Assembly: GCA_946478755.1 (NCBI GenBank)
Contig: CAMLDJ010000269.1
Location: 1-7,555, forward strand
Reading direction: 5' to 3'
Length of the DNA stretch: 7,555 bases
Origin: an uncultured Pedobacter sp.
GTDB taxonomy: Bacteria; Bacteroidota; Bacteroidia; Sphingobacteriales; Sphingobacteriaceae
This document shows, one piece after another, positions 1 to 6,700 of the stretch; the stretch's first letter is position 1; the number at the start of each line of letters is the position of its first letter. Position numbers and translations under genes: made by a program. The notes beneath the pieces were generated by a model. It saw nothing but the letters and a program-made list of their open reading frames with translations. It ran no database searches and was not told the origin of the DNA.

Positions 1-1542
1 GCTTCCCCTATATTTATCAATATGATTACCGTCCAGCAGTTCCCGCGAAACGTCCGCATCCCACCAGATTAAAAAATTAGTAGAACGTGGCTGATCGCCA
101 ACCCGCTCCCCTTTGGTATCATATAAGCCATTTGAACCTGACCACCACATTTGTGCTCCCTTCCTGGTAGGATCTATATTCTCTGCCACACCACGACCTA
201 CATCTTCATCTTCGGATCCTTTCCACAATATCTCACCGCTGCGTGCATCAAATAGTGCTGCGCCGGGACCTTTCGTACCTTCTTCAATTTCATGAACGCC
301 AAAAACTTCCAGTCCGGGGCGGTCAGGATCGAGATCACTAACGTGCAAGGCATCACCATGCCTCAGGCCAGTGGTATATAAGCCTTTACCATTGTCATCC
401 ACGCACATGGAACCAAAAATAATTTCGTCCTTGCCGTCACCGTCAACATCAGCAACCGAAAGGCCATGGTTTCCCATACCTGAATAGGCGTTTCTGCCGT
501 CTTTCGAATCAAATACCCAGCGGGAGGTTAGTTTCCCGTTCCGCCAGTCCCATGCAGCCAGCACGCTTCGTCCATAATAACCGCGACACATGATCACGCT
601 CGGATGTACACCGTCCAGGTAAGCGATACCCGCTGTAAATCGATCAACGCGATTGCCGCTGCTGTCATTTTTCCCGTTGCCACCAGGTCCGCCCCAGCCC
701 CCGATATTGCCACGGGCTGGAATGTAATCGGTGCTGGCCAGCGCTTCACCTGTCCTGCCGCTAAAAATGGTAAAGAATTCCGGGCCTGATAAGATCTTGC
801 CATTTGCATTGCGCCAGTCTTTGGCGGCGTCGCCAATAACTTTCCCGGTACCATCCCTTGTACCATCAGCAGTTTTACAGGCAAATTCCGCGATGCCATC
901 CCCGTCCAGGTCATATACCATAAACTGAGTATAATGTGCGCCTTCACGTATATTTTTACCGAGGTTGATCTCCCACAAAAATGTGCCATCTGTTTTATAA
1001 GCCTGAAACACCGGTGGGTCTGTTATTCCGTTGGAGGAATTGTCACGACCCCGGCCGGCTTGATGCAATACGATATCATATTCCCCATCGCCGTCCAGAT
1101 CGCCGACAGAAATATCATTTGGCGCATAACCCTCCGGTGTCCGTAAGGGTATGGTCAGGTATTGCTGAACAGGCACATTGGCCAGTAGTTTAAAAGGCTG
1201 GCTGGCCGGCTGCTCCACTCCCTTTAGTAAAGGTTTCACATAATAGGCATTTGTTACTGTTGCGGGGGCATTTGGATCTATGTAGTTTGTACTTTCTGTT
1301 AAAGGAGCCTGGTTCAGTTTTACAGCCGGCCCCTTACCGCTTTGCCGGTATAGATTAAAGGCGAGGTCTCCCGGATCTGTACCCAGCATCCGCCAGCCGA
1401 TGTATACAGAATCGGCGGATTGCCGCATAGCGATAAGTCCACGACCCAGGTTTTCCATCTGCCTTTGCGCATGCAGGTCTTGCTTAAAGGCAAATATTAA
1501 AATTGCCACAATTACATATTTAATGGAGCTTTGCCCGAACAT
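1..1542 (-). CDS. Rhamnogalacturonan lyase, polysaccharide lyase family 11 (partial, 3' end outside window)
   Basis: This is a secreted endo- or exo-acting lyase predicted to cleave the rhamnose-galacturonate backbone of rhamnogalacturonan I by beta-elimination. The frame is open for 514 codons and runs off the left edge. PL11 proteins such as YesW are around 600 residues, so roughly the last 100 are missing. Residues 1-25 look like a signal peptide (hydrophobic 9-19, cleavage after LHA). Residues about 27-110 (ENLGRGL...WRMLGTDPGDLAFNLYR) match the N-terminal beta domain of RG-I lyases. The beta-propeller follows, with calcium-binding DxDGDG loops at 148-156 (DLDGDGEYD), 211-219 (DLDGDGIAE) and 365-373 (DVDGDGKDE). 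The conserved PL11 core NRVDRF (297-302), YLDGVHPS (308-315) and CRGYYGR (319-325) is intact. The start is ATG at 1542: an in-frame TAA lies four codons upstream. No Shine-Dalgarno is seen. The gene is transcribed away from the sigma/FecR/SusC/SusD genes. Family assignment is strong; exact specificity (endo or exo) cannot be read from this part. Confidence 0.93.
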   Translation of the reverse strand, partial: MFGQSSIKYVIVAILIFAFKQDLHAQRQMENLGRGLIAMRQSADSVYIGWRMLGTDPGDLAFNLYRQSGKGPAVKLNQAPLTESTNYIDPNAPATVTNAYYVKPLLKGVEQPASQPFKLLANVPVQQYLTIPLRTPEGYAPNDISVGDLDGDGEYDIVLHQAGRGRDNSSNGITDPPVFQAYKTDGTFLWEINLGKNIREGAHYTQFMVYDLDGDGIAEFACKTADGTRDGTGKVIGDAAKDWRNANGKILSGPEFFTIFSGRTGEALASTDYIPARGNIGGWGGPGGNGKNDSSGNRVDRFTAGIAYLDGVHPSVIMCRGYYGRSVLAAWDWRNGKLTSRWVFDSKDGRNAYSGMGNHGLSVADVDGDGKDEIIFGSMCVDDNGKGLYTTGLRHGDALHVSDLDPDRPGLEVFGVHEIEEGTKGPGAALFDARSGEILWKGSEDEDVGRGVAENIDPTRKGAQMWWSGSNGLYDTKGERVGDQPRSTNFLIWWDADVSRELLDGNHIDKYRGS

Positions 1543-1654
1543 ATTTGGTTTTTATTTTATTGAATCCGAATAGCACATCAAGAATTCATGCGTTCAGTCC
1601 GGATCTGGTTTGTGTTAAGCCTGCCCAAGTTGGAAATAAAAAAGAAAGCAAGCA

Positions 1655-1671
1655 ACCTGCTCCCACCTGCT
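1655..1671. repeat. Direct repeat ACCTGCT, two copies 10 bp apart
   Basis: ACCTGCT occurs at 1655-1661 and again at 1665-1671, separated by CCC. The period of 10 bp is one helical turn, so both copies face the same side of the DNA. It lies 113-129 bp upstream of the lyase start, where an activator site could be. With only 7 bp per copy, chance is not excluded, and no binding protein is suggested by the sequence. Confidence 0.3.
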
Positions 1672-1836
1672 TTATCGGAAATAGTGACCATCTGCACAGC
1701 CACTAAGAAGCATGTTAATCGCTAAGGAGCGGGTTAGGGAAAAATAGGCGCTTATATTTAGTATCATCATTTTTACAATTACAGAGCGATTCTGGTTTAT
1801 ATCAGCAAATGAGGGCTTGAAAGCAGGATGGCACAG

Positions 1837-1868
1837 GTTGCATCAATACCTTAATAAACTTAGGTTTA
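1837..1868 (+). promoter_or_regulatory. Candidate housekeeping promoter for the sigma-factor gene
   Basis: GTTG at 1837-1840 and TAGGTTTA at 1861-1868 are separated by exactly 20 bp. The Bacteroidota primary-sigma consensus is TTTG (or TTG) at -33 and TAnnTTTG at -7 with 19-21 bp between. The -7 box matches at all but the last consensus base and the -33 box lacks only the first T. Transcription would begin near 1875 and give a leader of about 48 nt. The match is by eye and unsupported by other data. Confidence 0.4.
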
Positions 1869-1922
1869 ATGCTCATTTAAAATAACCAGATATAGCATTC
1901 CAAAGAAAGGAATAACCACGTC

Positions 1923-2510
1923 ATGAACAATATAGAAAATCTACCTGATGAAACTTTACTTGAGTTACTCAATAATGAGAACAGGTTGGCTTTTAATGCG
2001 CTTTATAACCGATATTGGAAGAAATTATACAATACTGCCAACAAGCGAATCAAAGATCGCGAAGCAGCAGAAGAAATTGTTCAGGACCTCTTTACAAGCT
2101 TATGGATTAACCGTAAAAAAATCAGCATCCATACTTCTTTTGAAAGTTATCTGCACAGTTCAATCCGGTACCTTATTATCGCCTGTTTTCAAAAACAGAT
2201 AAATAAACTCAGGTTTGAGGAAGGATTCTCCAAAGTGAATCTCACTACCGATAACACTACTGAAGATTTAATCCTGACCAATGACCTGGCCAAAACGTTG
2301 AACCGTAAAGTATACGCGTTGCCTGAAAAATGCCGTTCAGTTTTCGAAATGAGCAGAAAAGGTTATAAGAGCAACAAAGAAATCGCCGCTACACTCGGTA
2401 TTTCTGAAAAAACCGTAGAGAACCACATGACCAAGGCTTTAAAGCTCCTTCGCATCAGCTTAAGTTCCCTTTCGATTACGGCTTTAGCCTTGCTGATTTA
2501 TTTTTTTTAA
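1923..2510 (+). CDS. ECF RNA polymerase sigma factor (sigma-70 family, Bacteroides expansion type)
   Basis: This 195-residue protein should direct RNA polymerase to promoters of this locus when released by its FecR-type partner encoded next. Region 2 spans about 24-92 (FNALYNRYWKKLYNTANKR, then the -10-binding helix EAAEEIVQDLFTSLW at 47-61). Region 4 spans about 122-176 with a clear helix-turn-helix (YKSNKEIAATLGISEKTVENHM, 148-169). There is no region 1 or 3, as expected for an ECF factor, and the length is typical. Residues 178-195 form a strongly hydrophobic tail ending IYFF, which could touch the membrane; I recall similar tails in related sigma factors but the role is unknown. The start ATG is preceded by AAAGGA at 1906-1911, 11 nt away, a usable but loosely spaced ribosome site. 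The 3' end sits in an extreme A/T tract. The fecR-like gene follows after 88 bp, so co-transcription is likely. Confidence 0.93.
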   Translation: MNNIENLPDETLLELLNNENRLAFNALYNRYWKKLYNTANKRIKDREAAEEIVQDLFTSLWINRKKISIHTSFESYLHSSIRYLIIACFQKQINKLRFEEGFSKVNLTTDNTTEDLILTNDLAKTLNRKVYALPEKCRSVFEMSRKGYKSNKEIAATLGISEKTVENHMTKALKLLRISLSSLSITALALLIYFF

Positions 2511-2530
2511 AAAATATTTTTTCGCCACTA

Positions 2531-2544
2531 GGGGATACTTCCCC
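2531..2544. promoter_or_regulatory. GGGGA/TCCCC hairpin between sigma and anti-sigma genes
   Basis: GGGGA (2531-2535) and TCCCC (2540-2544) form a perfect 5-bp stem with a TACT loop. It sits in a very AT-rich 88-bp gap, just after a 14-bp self-complementary A6-TA-T6 tract that begins at the sigma stop codon. No T-run follows on either strand, so it does not look like an intrinsic terminator. It may be an operator, an RNA processing or stability element, or a translational spacer. The role is inferred from position only. Confidence 0.4.
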
Positions 2545-2598
2545 AAATCTTCACTACATATATAACCAATATATAAAACCCATCTTACTGACACGGGC

Positions 2599-3600
2599 AT
2601 GAAGATAACATTCGAATTGATTGATAAATATTTAAATGATACATGTACACCTCTGGAACGGGAAATTGTCCAGGAATGGTACAGTTCATTTGAAAACGAA
2701 CCTGAACCATTATCCTATTTATCTGAATCACAGCAGCAGGAGTTGAATCAGCGGATGACGAATCAGATTGATCGGAACATTTCCTCACAGGAGGCCTCTA
2801 CCCGGAAAAGACCGGCTTTTATCAGTTATTCTGCCATGGGTTTGGCTGCAACGCTATTGATTGTGCTTGGTCTGTTCTTTTTCCGCACAGCACAAACAGA
2901 TGCACCAAAAAAAAACGGTATGCCAGCTGCAACAGGCCTATTGGTTGTCCACAACAGTTCGTCCACGCTAAAAAGGCAAGTCATGCCCGATGGAACCGTA
3001 ATCTGGCTTAAGCCAGATTCCAGGATAACTTATGCTGAAAATTTTTCAACTCATCAATTCCGTCAGGTAAGCCTTAGCGGTGAAGCTTTTTTCGACGTGA
3101 AACGTGATACGCTACGCCCTTTTATAATTAAAACTGGAAATATAAACACCAAAGTACTGGGAACCAGCTTCAATATAAAAGCGTACGACAATTCGGACAA
3201 GGCTGAAGTATCGGTAATTACCGGTAAGGTATTGGTATACCTGGACAAGGCGAATCCTAAAAAAAGAAATACAGCAGTGTATTTACTCGCAAATCAAAAA
3301 GCAGTGTATTCAAAAGCCACAACCAAACTACAAAAGGAAAAAGACTTCACACTCAAAATATGGGAAAAGGATAGCTTCAGGTTCGACGATACCCCGATTC
3401 CGGACGTCGTCAGGATACTGGAGAAACACTTCTCCATAAAAATTCAAATTACAGATCCCGAAATTAACAAGTATACACTGAAAGCAGATTTTAATCATCA
3501 GAACCTGCCAAACATCCTTGAACTGCTCAGCAAATCGATGGATGTCAGCTATCAGATTTCGGGCAATAAGATCCAGATCAGCAAAAACCAACAAGAATAA
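2599..3600 (+). CDS. FecR-family anti-sigma factor, inner-membrane signal transducer
   Basis: This 333-residue protein is predicted to bind the upstream ECF sigma factor in the cytoplasm and sense the SusC signalling domain in the periplasm. Residues 1-70 form the cytoplasmic anti-sigma part, starting with the usual FELIDKYLNDTCTPLEREIVQEWY. Residues 73-95 are a single transmembrane segment (AFISYSAMGLAATLLIVLG...). Residues about 112-213 are the FecR domain: DGTVIWLKPDSRITY (131-145), VSLSGEAFFDVKRD (157-170) and VLGTSFNIKAY (186-196) are its signature strands. Residues about 259-327 are the C-terminal DUF4974/STN-like domain (FRFDDTPIPDVVRILEKHF to GNKIQIS). The order and length are normal for the family. 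The only reasonable start is ATG at 2599, with no Shine-Dalgarno. It follows the sigma gene by 88 bp and precedes the SusC gene by 190 bp, the standard arrangement for this regulatory system. Confidence 0.95.
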   Translation: MKITFELIDKYLNDTCTPLEREIVQEWYSSFENEPEPLSYLSESQQQELNQRMTNQIDRNISSQEASTRKRPAFISYSAMGLAATLLIVLGLFFFRTAQTDAPKKNGMPAATGLLVVHNSSSTLKRQVMPDGTVIWLKPDSRITYAENFSTHQFRQVSLSGEAFFDVKRDTLRPFIIKTGNINTKVLGTSFNIKAYDNSDKAEVSVITGKVLVYLDKANPKKRNTAVYLLANQKAVYSKATTKLQKEKDFTLKIWEKDSFRFDDTPIPDVVRILEKHFSIKIQITDPEINKYTLKADFNHQNLPNILELLSKSMDVSYQISGNKIQISKNQQE

Positions 3601-3668
3601 GCAGCGATGGCTGTACCTAAACTTATAAATACGGAGGAATCATGTAAAAATAACCAATCGCGATTTCC

Positions 3669-3709
3669 AAAAAAAAGAGCAAAGAAGTGGTGGGCACCTC
3701 TTTACTCCT
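3669..3709 (-). terminator. Intrinsic terminator on the minus strand
   Basis: Read on the minus strand, 3709-3695 pairs with 3689-3675 as a 15-bp stem around a 5-nt loop (CCCAC), and the descending arm continues into U8 (3676-3669). Three of the pairs (positions 3680/3704, 3686/3698 and 3676/3708) are G.U on the minus strand but A.C mismatches on the plus strand. The plus strand also lacks a T-run after the hairpin. The element therefore fits a minus-strand terminator far better than a plus-strand one. No minus-strand gene lies to its right, so it would end an antisense transcript starting in or near the susC leader. Confidence 0.65.
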
Positions 3710-3720
3710 AAAATTGTAAA

Positions 3721-3745
3721 TCAGCACATGGAAACAATGTGCCGA
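3721..3745 (-). other. Second stem-loop in the susC leader
   Basis: Nine positions pair (3721-3729 with 3737-3745) around the loop at 3730-3736. The core GCACAT/ATGTGC is perfect. The single internal mismatch, A3723/C3743, becomes a G.U pair only in minus-strand RNA. It lies 11 bp from the terminator hairpin and is read before it on the minus strand. In plus-strand RNA it would be a weaker 6-bp stem that could still affect the susC leader. Confidence 0.5.
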
Positions 3746-3790
3746 ATACTAATAGTCCTATTTCTGGTAAAATAAAACCAAATTAAATAT

Positions 3791-6700
3791 ATGAACTTTA
3801 ATTTAAAGGTCTCCATAGACTTACGTTACATTATGAGAATTACATTGAGTCATTTAATTCTGTTTTTCGTATTTACAGGCGTAACTTATGCTTCTTCTTC
3901 AAGAGCCCAGGGTGTCTTAAACGCGAACGTTAGCATTAATGTATCTGACATCAGCCTGCGGGACGCATTGACCATCCTCGAAAGAAAAGTCAGCACAAAA
4001 TTTGTATACAGCAATTCCCTCATTAATGCCAATCAAAGGATATCTGTTTCTGCCGATGAGGAGAGGCTATCAGATGTCCTGACAAAAATGCTGACGCGGA
4101 ACGGAATAGCATTCGAATTGTTCAATGAGCAAATTGTTTTAAGCAAAGCCAGATCAAAAATCACAACGATCATGCCTACAGAAAACACGGCATGGAAAGA
4201 TGTGGTTGTTACTGGTAAAGTAACTGACGAAAAAGGTGTTGGTTTGCCGGGGGTAAGTGTCAAGATCAGCGGAACAACCATTGGTACGACCACAAACAGC
4301 ACCGGAAATTTCACCTTATATGTGCCCGCGGACAAAACAAACGGGAAATTAATGTTCATTTACATTGGCTTTGAAAGCCAGGAAGTGGACATCGCAGGAA
4401 AAACCAGTTTCGCGATCAGACTGCTGGAAGAAAAGAAAACGCTGACCGAAGTCGTTGTAATTGGCTACGGCACGCAGAAAAAAACCAACGTTACGGGTTC
4501 GATTTCCAGGCTGAGTGCCGAAGCGATTGAAGAAAGACCTATCACAAGGGTTGAACAAGCCCTGCAAGGCCAGATGGCCGGTGTAGCTGTACGCAGTACG
4601 ACCGGATCGCCAGGCAGTGATCTGGTCATCAATGTAAGGGGAGCGGCTTCCTTAACCGGATCAACCACGCCTTTGTATATTGTGGACGGGGTGCCCCTGG
4701 ACAATCTGTCAGGGATCAACCCGTCAGATATTGAATCCATTGATGTGCTGAAAGATGCATCCTCTGCCGCTATTTATGGTTCGCGCGGGTCGAATGGTGT
4801 TGTACTCGTCACTACCAAGCGTGGTAAAACCGGAAAGCCGGTATTTACCATTTCCGCTTATACGGCTGTAGCCACGCCCGAACGTAAAGTTGATGTGATG
4901 AGTTCTGATGAGTGGATTACCTTTAATAAAAAATGGCTTGACAGACAATGGGTAAACACCAGTAAACTGAGTGCAGAGGTAAGCCAGGCAGATCGTATAG
5001 CTTATGCACAATCCAAAACGGGTCAGATTTATGATACCCGGGATAAGTTACTCACTATCCGCCCAACTTATGGGATATATGATCCGTATTGGGGCACCAG
5101 CGCGCTTGAACCTATAAACTGGCAGGATGAGCTGCTGCATTCGGCACCGGTCAATGACCTGCAGCTGAGCGTATCCGGAGCTACAGACGCAATTAATTAT
5201 TCTATTTCAGGGGGTGCGTACGATCAAAAAGGGATCGTTGTAGGTTCTGCTTACAAGCGCTATTCCTTAAGGGGGAACGTAGAAGCCAAACTCAGCGATC
5301 GGGTAAAGCTGGGACTGAGCCTTGCTCCCTCTATCGGAACGATTACCGGTGCACAGGTAGATGGAAAGGACAATGCCGTGGCGCGTGGCCTGAGTTTTCC
5401 AGGATGGGTACTGGCGGGCAGCGGCAAGATGGCCGGTGCAGATCCGTATAAATTTTATGATGGCTGGGGACCGGGGGCCAACAATGTCAGCCCATACGTG
5501 CAGGCCGTTTATAACGACCGGAACAATGCTGACTTCAGAATGAACACCGCTTTAAACACGACCGTTAAAATCATTGAAGGCCTGAATGTAAATGGCTTGC
5601 TGGGATGGAACTACAGAAACAATTCCCAAAGGACCTATAGTCCTACCTGGATCCAGGGAACCTGGCACACCGCAACTCCAGGTTCTTTGTCTACTTCCAG
5701 GAAAACAGGCCTTTTTAGCAACAGCCTGTTATACCAGGGAACTTTAAACTATACGAAAGAGATCGGCGACCATGCTATTGATGCCTTATTCGGTGCCAGT
5801 CAGGAAACCAGCAAAGAGGAAAACAGCGATCAGGGCTATACCGGATTTCCAAATGACAAGACCTACGTTTTTGACATCAGAAGAGGTACCACGATCAATC
5901 AGAATACCATATCAGCTTCCAGCTTTGGATTGATCTCTTATTTTGGGCGTATACAATATGCGTTTAAAAACCGTTATCTGTTTTCCGCATCCTTGCGTCG
6001 GGATGGTTCCTCTAAATTTGGCCCTGACAATCGCTGGGGTACTTTCCCCGCGGTTTCAGCAGGCTGGAAAATCAGTGAAGAAGACTTTGCCAAAAATCTG
6101 GACTGGTTAGGTACCACTAAAATCAGGGTGAGCTGGGGACAAGCCGGAAACGACAGGATCACCAGCTCCAATTTCCTATCCAACATGGGTGCTTTAAATT
6201 ATCCGTTTGGAGATTCTCAGGCCATAAACAATGGCTTTGTAGTGGGTAACATTGCCAATTCAAACTTACGCTGGGAAAAAACGGACAGCTATAACCTGGG
6301 TTTAGACCTCGGTTTGTTTCAGGACAGGATCACCCTTTCTGCAGATGCCTATGTTAAAAAGACAACAGATCTGCTTTTACTGGCTCCGGTATCTTTAACA
6401 ACGGGTTTTAGCAGTATGTACGACAATATTGGAAACGTAGACAACAAAGGACTGGACCTGCAGGTGAATACGGTAAATGTACTGGCTCCTTTAAAATGGA
6501 CGACCTCATTCAATGTTTCTTTTGTCCGCAATAAAATTACTGCACTGACCAATGCCAATGCAGATATCAAACTGGGACAAGGCAATACCATTATTCAGCG
6601 TGTCGGCTCACCGATAAATTCTTATTACCTGCTGGATGCAGTAGGCGTGTTGCGGGAAAGTGACTTTAGCCAGGACGCATCCGGCAATTATACCATTGCC

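Larger units (their letters stand above)
1543..1922. other. Divergent intergenic region between PL11 lyase and sigma factor
   Basis: This 380-bp stretch separates two divergently transcribed genes and holds no credible coding frame. It should contain promoters for both. A plausible plus-strand promoter is listed separately. On the minus strand I looked for a TTTG / TAnnTTTG pair upstream of 1542 and found no convincing match. A 7-bp direct repeat sits at 1655-1671. No tRNA or insertion-sequence end was recognised. Confidence 0.8.
3669..3773 (-). ncRNA. Candidate antisense small RNA across the susC leader
   Basis: The proposed RNA ends at the minus-strand terminator at 3669. Upstream of that, it contains a second hairpin: 3745-3737 pairs with 3729-3721 as 9 bp around a 7-nt loop, with one G.U pair (3723/3743) that is A.C on the plus strand. 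The 5' end is uncertain. A -7-like box TTAATTTG lies at 3786-3779 on the minus strand (7 of 8 to TAnnTTTG counting the n positions), which would start the RNA near 3773 and give about 105 nt, but no good -33 box precedes it. It would be complementary to the leader just before the SusC start. DonS-type RNAs of Bacteroides PULs occupy the same place; homology to them is not claimed. Confidence 0.4.
3601..3790. other. fecR-susC intergenic region with two hairpins
   Basis: This 190-bp non-coding gap should contain the promoter or leader of the SusC gene. It holds a copy of ATAACCAAT at 3650-3658, also present upstream of fecR, and two tandem hairpins at 3675-3709 and 3721-3745 annotated separately. 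A weak plus-strand -7-like box, TATTTCTG (3759-3766, 7 of 8 positions if the n positions count as matches), lacks a -33 partner at the right distance. Confidence 0.75.

Noticed and set aside
594..989. Minus-strand 131-codon open frame beginning MAHFCGRSTS
   Set aside because: It overlaps the PL11 lyase on the same strand in another frame. The lyase frame carries clear family motifs throughout, so this is a shadow.
113..1193. Several plus-strand open frames of 60-70 codons
   Set aside because: All are antisense to the PL11 coding frame, have no recognisable protein features and reflect its codon composition.
1753..1760. TATATTTA as a -7 box for a second sigma-gene promoter
   Set aside because: No TTTG or TTG lies 19-21 bp upstream, and the site would leave a leader of more than 150 nt.
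1543..1922. Mobile element, tRNA or CRISPR in the divergent region
   Set aside because: No terminal inverted repeats, cloverleaf or spaced repeat array could be found by eye.
2499..2528. T-rich tracts at the sigma stop codon as an intrinsic terminator
   Set aside because: The T8 and T6 runs lack a GC-containing stem before them; the only pairing is A/T self-complementarity, so termination here is not supported.
3675..3709. Plus-strand terminator after fecR
   Set aside because: On the plus strand the stem has three A.C mismatches and is followed by TCCTAAAATTG-type sequence, not a T-run; the minus-strand reading is far better.
4033..4740. Minus-strand open frames opposite the SusC N-terminal region
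   Set aside because: They lie opposite a highly conserved SusC frame, show low-complexity Val/Pro/Leu-rich sequence and have no family signature.
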